Positions 34,633 through 43,057 of a DNA stretch of 64,000 nucleotides are shown piece after piece. Made by a program: the position numbers and the translations under genes. The notes under the pieces were generated by a model, which was not told where the DNA came from, made no database searches, and saw nothing but the letters and a program-made list of their open reading frames with translations. The DNA is from Prolixibacteraceae bacterium. Lineage in GTDB: Bacteria > Bacteroidota > Bacteroidia > Bacteroidales > Prolixibacteraceae. The DNA lies in contig JAQUIJ010000006.1 of the NCBI GenBank assembly GCA_028683385.1, positions 248,001-312,000 of the forward strand, written 5' to 3'. Each line of letters begins with the position of its first letter. Positions within the stretch are counted from its first letter, which is position 1.

Positions 34633-34965
34633 ATGAGCGATTTTTACGATAAAGTGTACGAGGTTGTGCGCCTGATTCCTGCGGGAAGAGTGACGAGCTA
34701 CGGAGCGATTGCGACTTTTCTGGGTACAGCACAAGCGTCACGAATGGTTGGTTGGGCCATGAACAATGCCGGTAGTCAGGAAAAATATGTTCCCGCCCAC
34801 CGGGTGGTCAACCGAAACGGATTACTCACGGGGAAACATCATTTCGGCTCGTCGACGATCATGCAGGAATTGCTCGAAGCTGAAGGAATTACTGTCGTTG
34901 ATGACCAGATTGTCGATTTTGAAAAGCACTTCTGGAATCCAATGATTGAACTTGACATGGAATAG
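34633..34965 (+). CDS. MGMT family alkyltransferase-like protein (no active cysteine)
   Basis: The start is set at the ATG of MSDFYDKVYEVVRLIPAGRV, giving 110 residues, the DNA-binding domain only. The motif normally reading PCHRV in O6-alkylguanine methyltransferases is P54-A55-HRVV here, so the accepting cysteine is replaced by alanine: an ATL protein. ATLs bind O6-alkylguanine and hand the lesion to nucleotide excision repair. The helix-turn-helix with MVGWAMNN (Arg-finger-like region) is present. It stands alone between repeat-rich spacers. Confidence 0.9.
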   Translation: MSDFYDKVYEVVRLIPAGRVTSYGAIATFLGTAQASRMVGWAMNNAGSQEKYVPAHRVVNRNGLLTGKHHFGSSTIMQELLEAEGITVVDDQIVDFEKHFWNPMIELDME

Positions 34966-35080
34966 TTTGTTTTAATACAGGTTGTAGCAACCTTTTCCCG
35001 ATACTCGCAACCAGAACATCCGGAAGAGCTGGATTTCATGATATAAAGACACAAAAATAAGTGACCAAATACAGATAAAA

Positions 35081-36196
35081 ATGACAGAAATACCACGTAA
35101 ATTAATTGTTCCCAAAAATATTACCGATGCGCTTCGGAGTGTGATTTTCCCCGGAAGTAATCAGGATGTCGTTTCGCTTGATATGGCTCAGGAAATTCGG
35201 GTTGCCGGTAGAAAAGTTACTTTTTCGCTGGTTTTTCAACGTTCGGATGACCCGAATATGGCTGCCGTTATTGCGGCCTGCGAGGAAGCCATTCTGACTC
35301 ACCTTGGTTCCGATGTTGAAATAAAAGGCAACATCACTGCAAAGGCGATTCATCAAATGGAACGCCCGATTTTGCCGGGAGTTAAAAACCTGATTGCTAT
35401 TGCTTCAGGAAAAGGGGGCGTTGGAAAATCAACAGTTTCAGTAAATCTGGCCATTGCATTGGCTAAAACTGGTGCCAAAGTCGGACTGATTGATGCCGAT
35501 ATTTTCGGGCCGTCAATCCCGAAAATGTTTGGAGTTGAGGATGTTAAACCCGCCGGTGTCCGTGTTGATGGGAAAGAACGCATTCAGCCCATCAGTAAAT
35601 TTGGCGTTAACTTTTTGTCCATAGGGTTTTTTGTTGCTACTGAAGACGCTGTTATTTGGCGGGGACCAATGGCTTCGAACGCGCTTAAACAATTAATAAC
35701 CGACGGCAATTGGGGAACATTGGATTATTTGCTTTTCGATCTTCCTCCCGGAACCAGCGATATTCACCTCACTTTGGTTCAAACTGTTCCCATTTCAGGA
35801 GCTGTTATTGTTACCACTCCTCAGGATGTAGCTTTGGCTGATGTAATCAGAGGTGTAAACATGTTCAAAGGGAAAGGTGTAGATGTTCCGGTTCTCGGAC
35901 TCATTGAAAATATGGCATGGTTTACTCCTGAAGAACTTCCCGAAAACAAATACTACATTTTCGGCAAGGATGGCGGCCTAAAACTGGCCGAACGGCTTGA
36001 ATTGCCTTTACTTGGACAAATACCAATTGTGCAGGGAATTCGCGAAGGCGGCGATTCGGGTAATCCGGTTGCCTGGGACGAAAACTCTATAACTGGAAAA
36101 GTATTTGCTGAGATAGCTTCTAATTTAATTCGTGAATCCGACGCACGAAACGCAAATCTGGATCCGACAAAAAAAGTAAAAGTCAGTCGAAAATAG
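35081..36196 (+). CDS. mrp: Mrp/NBP35-type P-loop iron-sulfur carrier
   Basis: The product has 371 residues. An N-terminal MIP18/DUF59 domain (about 1-90) is joined to a P-loop ATPase with the deviant Walker A S109-GKGGVGKST118 and the DFGPSIP-like DADIFGPSIPKMFG. It loads Fe-S clusters on target enzymes. The CxxC that usually bridges a cluster at the dimer interface is absent: the expected place reads WFTPEELPENKYYIFG. This form is frequent in Bacteroidota (general knowledge, not checked). It ends at the terminator 36221-36263. Confidence 0.9.
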   Translation: MTEIPRKLIVPKNITDALRSVIFPGSNQDVVSLDMAQEIRVAGRKVTFSLVFQRSDDPNMAAVIAACEEAILTHLGSDVEIKGNITAKAIHQMERPILPGVKNLIAIASGKGGVGKSTVSVNLAIALAKTGAKVGLIDADIFGPSIPKMFGVEDVKPAGVRVDGKERIQPISKFGVNFLSIGFFVATEDAVIWRGPMASNALKQLITDGNWGTLDYLLFDLPPGTSDIHLTLVQTVPISGAVIVTTPQDVALADVIRGVNMFKGKGVDVPVLGLIENMAWFTPEELPENKYYIFGKDGGLKLAERLELPLLGQIPIVQGIREGGDSGNPVAWDENSITGKVFAEIASNLIRESDARNANLDPTKKVKVSRK

Positions 36197-36220
36197 ACGA
36201 CTGATCGCTCAAAATATTTA

Positions 36221-36263
36221 ATGGAACATTTTGTCAATCTTATGGACAAATGTTCCATTTTTT
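36221..36263 (+). terminator. intrinsic terminator after mrp
   Basis: 12-bp stem AATGGAACATTT / AAATGTTCCATT, extended by imperfect GTC/GAC pairing, followed by TTTTTTTT. Confidence 0.85.
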
Positions 36264-36439
36264 TTATGCCTGTTGGTGATTTGTTTTTGTAAGTAATTCA
36301 TATAAAGATTGTTATTTAAAATTTATTGTCACTCTTTGCGTCCATCTTGACTTTATGATTTCTTGGCTTAGTCGATTAAATTTCTATTTTTGTTTAGATA
36401 ACTACAACTTATTGAATTACTTAAACTAACTTTTAATCT

Positions 36440-37849
36440 ATGACAAACCAACCAAGCAGCAATCTCCGGATTGGAATGACCTTTATGGCTTCCATCTTCT
36501 TCATTTTTGGATTTATTACAAACTTCAACATTGCCATGAAAGATCAGGTGCAACTGGCATTTGATCTGAAAACGCTATATCCGGGATGGGAGAACTTTTT
36601 TGCACAACTTGTAAATGGCGTATTTTTCTTTGCGTATTTCTGCTTCAGCTTTATATCCGGTATGATTATCAAGAAAATTGGCTATAAAAATGGCGTTGTC
36701 GTCGGTCTTGTTTTAGTTGCAACAGGTAGCTACTTGTTCTTTCCAGCTGTTTCGGTTTTGTCGTACCCCTTATTTTTGGGAGCTATATTTGTGATGGCAA
36801 CCGGGGTCGTATTTTTGCAAACTGCAGCTAATCCTTACGTTGTGGCTTTAGGGCCGCAAGAAACCGCTCCTGCCCGGCTTAATTTAACTCAGGCTTTAAA
36901 CGGGGTGGCTACCACCATTGCCCCTTACTTAGCTGGAATTCTGGTTTTAGCTCCTGCAGTAATGGCTCTTGAAAATGGAGCTTCTGCACAGGACGCAGCC
37001 GATTTTGTTAAAATGCCATTTGTTTTAATTGGTTCTGTTGTTGTTTTAATCGCAATTGGAATCATGTTCATTAAATTACCTGAAATTATAGGTGATGCGA
37101 CTGTTGCATCTATGTCAGCCTTGAAAAAACCTCAGGTTTGGTTAGGTGCAATTGGGATTTTCTGCTATGTTGGAGCAGAGGTAGGCACTGCTTCTCAAAT
37201 AAGTAGCTATTTGACTAATTTGCTGGATATAGCAAAAGATGAAGCCGTAAAACTAACTGCGATTTATTGGGGTGGAAATATGATTGGCCGTTTTATTGGG
37301 TCAGTTTTACTTGGTACGCTATCCAAAAATCTGAAATACAGGTATTCTTTGTTTATTTTAGTCTTCGCATTTTTCGTGGGTTGGTTTATCTTCTCGGCAG
37401 GTGTGAAAGACGGACAGTTTATTTTTGAATCGAAACCAATTTATGGCATAATTTTCTTTATTATTGCGGTTGTCAATTTTTTATTGATGCTTTTGGGCAA
37501 AGGTATTGCAAACGTTTCTTTGGGAATTTTCGGAGCAGCAAATATGTTCCTTGTTTTAGCCGGATTTCTGTTGCCACCGCAAATCGGAATGTGGTGTTTG
37601 CTTTCAGTAGGGTTCTTTAACTCGATCATGTTCCCCAATATTTTCTCATTGGGTGTTAACGATCTTGATCCTTCCGAAATGCCAATTGCATCCGGTATGA
37701 TCAATACAATGATCGTTGGTGGATCTGTTGTCCCGGTGGTTATGGGCGCTATAACTGATTCAGTAAGTTTGAAAGCTGCCTTATTAGTTCCTATAATTTG
37801 TTATGCATATATCACGTTCTTTGCATTAAAAGGAAGTAAAATTCGATAA
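36440..37849 (+). CDS. MFS sugar permease, FHS (fucose/glucose-galactose:H+ symporter) type
   Basis: The product has 469 residues and about twelve membrane helices. The start FFIFGFITNFNIAMKDQVQL and the loop segment FLQTAANPYVVALGP fit the FHS branch (FucP/GluP) of the major facilitator superfamily, which carries hexoses with protons across the inner membrane. The sugar is not readable from sequence. A ROK kinase gene starts 24 bp after its stop, so import and phosphorylation of one hexose appear coupled. Confidence 0.85.
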   Translation: MTNQPSSNLRIGMTFMASIFFIFGFITNFNIAMKDQVQLAFDLKTLYPGWENFFAQLVNGVFFFAYFCFSFISGMIIKKIGYKNGVVVGLVLVATGSYLFFPAVSVLSYPLFLGAIFVMATGVVFLQTAANPYVVALGPQETAPARLNLTQALNGVATTIAPYLAGILVLAPAVMALENGASAQDAADFVKMPFVLIGSVVVLIAIGIMFIKLPEIIGDATVASMSALKKPQVWLGAIGIFCYVGAEVGTASQISSYLTNLLDIAKDEAVKLTAIYWGGNMIGRFIGSVLLGTLSKNLKYRYSLFILVFAFFVGWFIFSAGVKDGQFIFESKPIYGIIFFIIAVVNFLLMLLGKGIANVSLGIFGAANMFLVLAGFLLPPQIGMWCLLSVGFFNSIMFPNIFSLGVNDLDPSEMPIASGMINTMIVGGSVVPVVMGAITDSVSLKAALLVPIICYAYITFFALKGSKIR

Positions 37850-37873
37850 TCAAATTTTTTAATAATATACTCA

Positions 37874-38851
37874 ATGAAAAAAGTAGCAATAGGTGTCGAT
37901 ATTGGCGGAACGAACACTGCCATTGGTGTTGTTGATGAATTAGGAAATGTAGTCGCAAAAGGAAACATTTCAACCCGAACAGATGGTGATGTTGATCGAT
38001 ATGTTGATGATCTATCATCAGCAATCCATGAATTAATCAATTCGGTTAAACTTGTAAATCCTGAAATCGAAATTCAGGGTATTGGAATTGGAGCTCCAAA
38101 CGCAAATTATTATGCCGGAACAATTGAATATGCTGCCAACCTGGCCTTTAAAGGTGTCGTACCTCTTGTGAAACTTCTTAAACTCAAATTTCCTGAATTG
38201 AAGGCCATCTCGATGACCAACGATGCCAACGCTGCTGCGATTGGCGAGATGATCTATGGCGGCGCTGTTGGAATGAAAAACTTTGTGATGTACACTCTTG
38301 GGACTGGTGTTGGAAGTGGAATCGTTGTCAATGGTGATTTGGTATATGGCGATGACGGTTTTGCCGGCGAATGTGGTCACACCACCTTAATACCTGGCGG
38401 AAGGCTGTGTGGTTGCGGTGCGCTTGGTCACTTTGAAGCCTACTGCTCAGCTCCGGGCATGAAACGTACCGCTTTTGAGCTGTTGGTGAAATACAATGCT
38501 ACCGACAGTTTATTGGCAGACAAATCTTTTAACGAACTCGATTCGAAAATGATTTTTGATGCTGCTGAAAGAGGTGATAAAGTAGCCAACGAAGTATTTG
38601 AACAAACCGGGAAATGGCTTGGACAAGGTTTCGCCGATACCGCTCATCACCTGAGTCCTGAAGCCATCTTTTTATTTGGCGGTCCGACAGCTGCGGGCGA
38701 CTATATTTTCAAACCAGCGAAAGAAAGTATGGAAAAGCATTTGTTAACGTCTTTTAAAAATAAGATCCAGATTTTGCCTTCACAGCTAAAACCTGGCGAT
38801 GCAGCAATTGTTGGTGCAAGCGCATTGGTTTATCAGGAACTTAAAAAATAA
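37874..38851 (+). CDS. ROK family sugar kinase (glucokinase type)
   Basis: The product has 325 residues with the ROK ATP-binding DIGGTNTAIGVVDELG near the N-terminus, the catalytic Asp in TNDANAAAIGE (about 115) and GTGVGSGIV. The zinc motif, usually CxCGxxGCxE, reads CGCGALGHFE, with a His replacing the third cysteine; a later Cys (YCSA) is close. It probably phosphorylates glucose, GlcNAc or a similar hexose with ATP, feeding the sugar brought in by the adjacent permease. Ends at a terminator (38910-38944). Confidence 0.88.
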   Translation: MKKVAIGVDIGGTNTAIGVVDELGNVVAKGNISTRTDGDVDRYVDDLSSAIHELINSVKLVNPEIEIQGIGIGAPNANYYAGTIEYAANLAFKGVVPLVKLLKLKFPELKAISMTNDANAAAIGEMIYGGAVGMKNFVMYTLGTGVGSGIVVNGDLVYGDDGFAGECGHTTLIPGGRLCGCGALGHFEAYCSAPGMKRTAFELLVKYNATDSLLADKSFNELDSKMIFDAAERGDKVANEVFEQTGKWLGQGFADTAHHLSPEAIFLFGGPTAAGDYIFKPAKESMEKHLLTSFKNKIQILPSQLKPGDAAIVGASALVYQELKK

Positions 38852-38909
38852 AAAAAAATACATATAGCTGATTGTTAGGATATAACAGTCAGATTTGTCT
38901 AAATATTAA

Positions 38910-38944
38910 AAGGGAAGAACGGCTATTTTGGGCTGTCTTCCCTT
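38910..38944 (+). terminator. intrinsic terminator after the ROK kinase
   Basis: 9-bp stem AAGGGAAGA / TCTTCCCTT, with an inner CGGCTA/GGCTG pairing and T-rich 3' flank. Confidence 0.75.
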
Positions 38945-39031
38945 TGTTTATTTTTATTAATATTTGTTAATAACTTATGTGGGTTGTTGAAAAATTCATA
39001 GCTTCACAAACGAAACAACAAAACAGAGCGT

Positions 39032-39841
39032 TTGAAAAACATAAAAAAACATATTATTCCAGTACTTTTTATACTCTTTTCGGTATTCATTTTTCACAAA
39101 AGTGCCCATGCCGCGGGAGCTCTTAAAAAAGTAAAATACAATTATCTTTTACATTTGCCTGACGATTATGGCAAGGATCCAAATAAAAAATGGCCTGTTA
39201 TTTTTTACCTGCATGGTCGTCATGCCAGCGGAAAAAATCTGGAAAGTTTGGAACGTTACGGATTGCCATATTATCTCGATAAAGGTAAAAAGGTGGATTT
39301 CATCGTCGTATCTCCGCAATGCCCCTGGAATAAAAACTGGGCTTCGGAAGACTGGTTTAATCCGGTTTACGATGAAGTGGCCGCCAAGCTAAAAGTTGAT
39401 GACTCGCGCGTTTATTTGATTGGAATGAGTATGGGTGGTTTTGGGACCTGGGCATTGGCAAACCGCATGCCCGATCGTTTTGCCGCCATTTCACCCATGT
39501 GCGGAGGTGCCGATGTTAAATGGGCAAATCAGCTTAGCAAAGTTCCAACCTGGGTTTTCCATGGAACTGCCGACCGGTCAATCCCGATAAGCCGTTCAGA
39601 GGTAATTGTAAAAGCGCTTGAAAAATTAAAGGCTGAAATCAAGTTTACCCGCCTGAAAAACATGGGGCACGACATCAGCAAACAATTCGACAATAACGAA
39701 TTATACAGTTGGCTGTTGGAACATTCGTTGAAAAAAATGCCTTTCTGGCAAGAGCCACTTCCTTTCATCAAAACCATTGCCGCGTTTAAAGTCACGGCTA
39801 ATCCTCCGTTGAAGTCGGCTGGCTATGCCTTTGCAGACTAA
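39032..39841 (+). CDS. exported alpha/beta-hydrolase (esterase/polyhydroxybutyrate-depolymerase like)
   Basis: The product has 269 residues. A TTG start is chosen because it gives a signal peptide (MKNIKKHIIPVLFILFSVFI, cut near SAHA-A); no in-frame ATG would do so. The alpha/beta-hydrolase fold is clear: YLHGRHASG (oxyanion), the nucleophile elbow IGMSMGGFGTWAL (Ser), the acidic residue in HGTADRSIP and the histidine in MGHDIS. Exported carboxylesterases of this kind remove acetyl or feruloyl groups from polysaccharides or act as peptidase-like esterases; the substrate is unknown. Confidence 0.85.
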   Translation: MKNIKKHIIPVLFILFSVFIFHKSAHAAGALKKVKYNYLLHLPDDYGKDPNKKWPVIFYLHGRHASGKNLESLERYGLPYYLDKGKKVDFIVVSPQCPWNKNWASEDWFNPVYDEVAAKLKVDDSRVYLIGMSMGGFGTWALANRMPDRFAAISPMCGGADVKWANQLSKVPTWVFHGTADRSIPISRSEVIVKALEKLKAEIKFTRLKNMGHDISKQFDNNELYSWLLEHSLKKMPFWQEPLPFIKTIAAFKVTANPPLKSAGYAFAD

Positions 39842-39910
39842 TTCACATTTCTGAAAACAACATCAGGATAATTTAAGTTGAGGATTGAAATTAGTTGTAG
39901 TTTTGTTTCA

Positions 39911-40180
39911 ATGAAGGCAATTTATCGATTCATATTACGATTTTTAGGTTGGATTCTGATGGTTCCGGTATATTTTTACAAATATGCCATCTCACCACTC
40001 ACCTCACCTTCGTGCAGACACGAACCAACTTGTTCTCAATACGCCATTGATGCCATCCGGATTCACGGCCCTTTCAAAGGCTTCTGGCTTGGTACTAAAC
40101 GAATCTCCAAATGTCATCCATGGGGAACACACGGTTACGATCCGGTGCCACCGAAAAAAGAGAAATTCGTTTCAAAGTAA
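39911..40180 (+). CDS. yidD: membrane protein insertion efficiency factor YidD
   Basis: The start is the ATG of [20 protein letters not shown] (an upstream TTG is unlikely), giving 89 residues. The YidD pattern is full: [20 protein letters not shown] then [10 protein letters not shown] and the C-terminal [18 protein letters not shown]. YidD is a small membrane-associated protein that helps insertase-dependent membrane protein insertion. It usually lies between rnpA and yidC; here it sits alone after an esterase gene, as often in Bacteroidota. Confidence 0.95.
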   Translation: MKAIYRFILRFLGWILMVPVYFYKYAISPLTSPSCRHEPTCSQYAIDAIRIHGPFKGFWLGTKRISKCHPWGTHGYDPVPPKKEKFVSK

Positions 40181-40252
40181 AAAATTCTCGTTGCTCTTAC
40201 CACAAAGATTATAAGTTCTTGTTGTACTCTATTCCGAAAGATAACCAAACGT

Positions 40253-40930
40253 GTGAAATTTCGTAACTTTACAATCAAAATAAAACAGCAACCAGTGGAT
40301 GAATTAAAACAAAAGATTAAGAATCTAGCAGAAATCTATTCTTCGAACCTCAAAAATAAGATGGCGGCAAGAATGGAAGAAATGAAAGCTGATGACAACT
40401 CACATTATCTGATTTATAGAGTATTGGGTATTTCAACTCAAGAAGGGCAGCTTATTGATGCTTACCAAAATACAGGACGGTTCCTTTACAAATATGCTGG
40501 TTCATTCCTAGAAGAAGCTGCTACTTTGTGTTTTAATTCTAAATTTCCGGATGGTATCAAAACAAAAATAGAGAATACGATTGGACAACGCCCAAAAACA
40601 TTTGAAATAGACTTCTTAAATGGAAATGATGCTTTAGAAGTTAAGTGGCGAGATGCAACAACCGATGGAGACCATATAACAAAAGAACATACACGAGTTC
40701 AGGTTATTAAAGCCCACGGTTACAAACCGATCAGAGTGATGTTCTATTATCCTCAAAGAGAGCAGGCAATAAGAATTCAGGAAACTTTAAAAACACTTTA
40801 TGCTGGTGTTGAAGGGGAATATTATGGCGGCAACGAAGCTTGGGTATTTTTACATCAATATTCAGGAGTTGATCTGAAGTCTATTTTAACAGAAATTGCA
40901 TCTGAAAGGACTCCCGGAAATGGAAACTAA
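40253..40930 (+). CDS. type II restriction endonuclease, ApaLI-like
   Basis: The product has 225 residues from GTG 40253; GTG 40295 (starting at VDELKQK) is an alternative, since TAACTTTAC just upstream of it could be a promoter box. The PD-(D/E)xK site is visible as D120, E129-V-K131 in ALEVKWRDATTDGDH, the pattern I associate with the ApaLI family (GTGCAC-cutting). The adjacent methyltransferase gene overlaps its 3' end by 11 bp, so the pair forms one unit. The recognition site is inferred from family resemblance only. The A+T-rich composition differs from the flanking core genes. Confidence 0.7.
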   Translation: MKFRNFTIKIKQQPVDELKQKIKNLAEIYSSNLKNKMAARMEEMKADDNSHYLIYRVLGISTQEGQLIDAYQNTGRFLYKYAGSFLEEAATLCFNSKFPDGIKTKIENTIGQRPKTFEIDFLNGNDALEVKWRDATTDGDHITKEHTRVQVIKAHGYKPIRVMFYYPQREQAIRIQETLKTLYAGVEGEYYGGNEAWVFLHQYSGVDLKSILTEIASERTPGNGN

Positions 40931-42119
40931 TAAAATCATACACGGTAATTGTATTGAAAAGCTAAAAGAAATTGAAGCTAATAGAATCGATCTAGTATAC
41001 TTCGACCCACCATTTTTCACACAGAAGAAACATTCTCTTTCAAATCGAGAAAACTCAAAGATTTATGAGTTTGAGGATAAACATGAATCACTAAAAGAAT
41101 ACTTAGGCCTCATAGAAAATACTTTGATTCATTGTAAGCGGGTTTTGAAAGATACTGGAAGTGTATTTCTTCATTGCGATAAAACAGCATCACATAACAT
41201 TAGAATTGTATTAGATAAAGTTTTTGGTAAAGAAAATTTTCAAAGTGAAATCGTTTGGTCTTATAAGCGTTGGTCAAATGCAAAAAAAGGTCTTTTAAAC
41301 TCTCATCAAATTATTTTTTTCTACTCTAAAACCGATGACTTTAAGTTTAATACTCTTTACACAAATTATTCAGCAACAACAAATCTTGATCAGATTTTAC
41401 AAGATAGGGAAAGAGATGGAAACGGAAAGTCTGTTTATAAAAAAGATGAAAATGGTAACGCAATATTAGGGAAAGAAAAAAAAGGAGTTCCGTTATCTGA
41501 TGTTTGGGAAATCCCTTACTTAAATCCAAAAGCAAAAGAAAGAACAGGTTATCCGACTCAAAAGCCAGTATTATTACTCAATCAAATCATTACTATTGCC
41601 ACCGACGAAGGAGATTTAGTGCTAGATCCTTTTTGTGGAAGTGGCACGACTTGTGTTTCAGCCAAATCACTTAAAAGAAACTATATTGGAATTGATCTTT
41701 CAATTGATGCAGTTGAATTAGCAAATTCCCGGTTGGCCGAAATGATAATTTCAGAATCTAATTTATTAACTAAAGGTTCTGCTGAATACATAGAGAAAAC
41801 AGAGAAAGAATTGGCAATACTTCAGAATATTAATGCTTTCCCTGTTCAACGTAATTCAGGAATTGATGGCTTTTTAAAAGAGCATTTTGAAGGAATGCCT
41901 GTCCCAGTAAAAATTCAGGGAGATTATGAAACAATTGAAGATGCGATTGAAAAACTGGAAAAAGCATCAATAGGTAAAGGTTATTCTATGAAAATAGTTA
42001 TTCAGACGAAAGAATCAGAAACAAGCAGGCTATTTGTCTTTCACTCGGACGTTGAAATAATAAAATCGTTAGAGCTTCAAGCCAAAGAGTTAACCAAAAG
42101 ATTGTCAAAAGCGAAATAG
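40920..42119 (+). CDS. DNA adenine methyltransferase, beta class (RM partner)
   Basis: The start is the ATG of METNKIIHGNCIEKLKEI, giving 399 residues. Motif order is IV (YFDPPFF, D29-PPF32) then I (LDPFCGSGTTC, 236-246) near the middle, the beta class of N6-adenine/N4-cytosine enzymes; DPPF points to N6-adenine. After motif I a 150-residue C-terminal extension (from ELANSRLAEM on) may hold target recognition. The reading frame overlaps the endonuclease gene by 11 bp. It protects host sites from the linked nuclease. Confidence 0.9.
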   Translation: METNKIIHGNCIEKLKEIEANRIDLVYFDPPFFTQKKHSLSNRENSKIYEFEDKHESLKEYLGLIENTLIHCKRVLKDTGSVFLHCDKTASHNIRIVLDKVFGKENFQSEIVWSYKRWSNAKKGLLNSHQIIFFYSKTDDFKFNTLYTNYSATTNLDQILQDRERDGNGKSVYKKDENGNAILGKEKKGVPLSDVWEIPYLNPKAKERTGYPTQKPVLLLNQIITIATDEGDLVLDPFCGSGTTCVSAKSLKRNYIGIDLSIDAVELANSRLAEMIISESNLLTKGSAEYIEKTEKELAILQNINAFPVQRNSGIDGFLKEHFEGMPVPVKIQGDYETIEDAIEKLEKASIGKGYSMKIVIQTKESETSRLFVFHSDVEIIKSLELQAKELTKRLSKAK

Positions 42120-42150
42120 AACATAAAAGTTTAAGTTTCATAAATCGAAC

Positions 42151-42158
42151 TATCTTTG
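42151..42158 (+). promoter_or_regulatory. candidate promoter for the metal uptake operon
   Basis: TATCTTTG matches TAnnTTTG, 42 bp before the binding-protein gene; a T-rich stretch (AGTTTAAG) lies about 20 bp upstream. No palindrome typical of a Zur box was recognised. Confidence 0.4.
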
Positions 42159-42199
42159 GGTGAAAATGTTTAAAGCTCTTCAGAATCCACTTATAAACC

Positions 42200-43057
42200 A
42201 TGAAGAATTACTTTTATTTGATTTTTGTTATCCTCTTTGCGTGTCAGCCCAAGTCCAGGGAAGCATCCACTCTGGTTTCGGTGAGTATCCTTCCGCAAAA
42301 GTATTTTGTTGAGCAAATTGCAGGTAATTTAGTACAGGTCAATGTGCTGGTTCCTCCTGGAAGCAGTCCGCATAATTACGAAGTTCTTCCTTCGCAGATG
42401 AAAGATTTGGCCAAATCAAAAGCCTGGTTGCAAATCGGACTTCTTACTTTCGAAGATGCTTGGAAGGAAAAGATGGCAGAAATTAATAAAGATTTACTGA
42501 TTGTAAATTGCTCGGAGGGAATTTCTCCGATTGCCGGGGATGATCACCACGAAGAAGGTCACGAACATGCCGGAGCCTTTGATCCACACATCTGGCTGGC
42601 ACCTGCCGAAGTTAAGGTTCTGGCTCAAAATACGCTGAAAATATTGACGAAAAGCTTTCCGGAACATGCTTCTGAATTCGAAAAGAATTATTCACGTTTT
42701 ATCCTGAAAATCGATTCGCTTTCGGCACAAATTGAGCAAAAACTGTCCCCGCTGAAGAACCGGAATATCCTGATTTTTCATCCGGCGCTGGCCTATTATG
42801 CCCGTCAGTTTAAACTCGAACAAATTCCGCTCGAACTCGATGGCAAAGAACCATCGCCTAAACACATGAAAGACATTGTGGATTTGGCTCATCAGCAAAA
42901 CACACATGTTATTTTTATCCAGAAAGAGTTTGATCCGGCATTTGCCCAACAGATGGCTCGCGAGATTAATGGTGAAGTGATGATTATTGATCCTCTCGAC
43001 TACAATTGGGAAAAACAGATACTTGATATTACTGAAAAAATTGCAGCTCAAGAATGA
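42200..43057 (+). CDS. znuA: metal ABC transporter substrate-binding lipoprotein (ZnuA/TroA family)
   Basis: The product has 285 residues and a lipoprotein signal (LFA-C15). The cluster A-I fold is marked by PPGSSPHNYEVLPSQMK (first His ligand), FDPHIWLAPAEV (second His) and FHPALAYYARQF (third His), with an acidic ligand in the end region EFDPAFAQQ. The His/Glu-rich flexible loop (DDHHEEGHEHAG) is typical of zinc rather than manganese carriers. It catches the metal in the periplasm for the ABC importer encoded downstream with four-base and 17-base overlaps. Confidence 0.88.
   Translation: MKNYFYLIFVILFACQPKSREASTLVSVSILPQKYFVEQIAGNLVQVNVLVPPGSSPHNYEVLPSQMKDLAKSKAWLQIGLLTFEDAWKEKMAEINKDLLIVNCSEGISPIAGDDHHEEGHEHAGAFDPHIWLAPAEVKVLAQNTLKILTKSFPEHASEFEKNYSRFILKIDSLSAQIEQKLSPLKNRNILIFHPALAYYARQFKLEQIPLELDGKEPSPKHMKDIVDLAHQQNTHVIFIQKEFDPAFAQQMAREINGEVMIIDPLDYNWEKQILDITEKIAAQE

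Noticed and set aside
40253-42119. Idea that the endonuclease/methyltransferase pair is part of a larger defence island
   Set aside because: Flanks are yidD and a metal importer; no other defence gene, integrase or tRNA end was seen.
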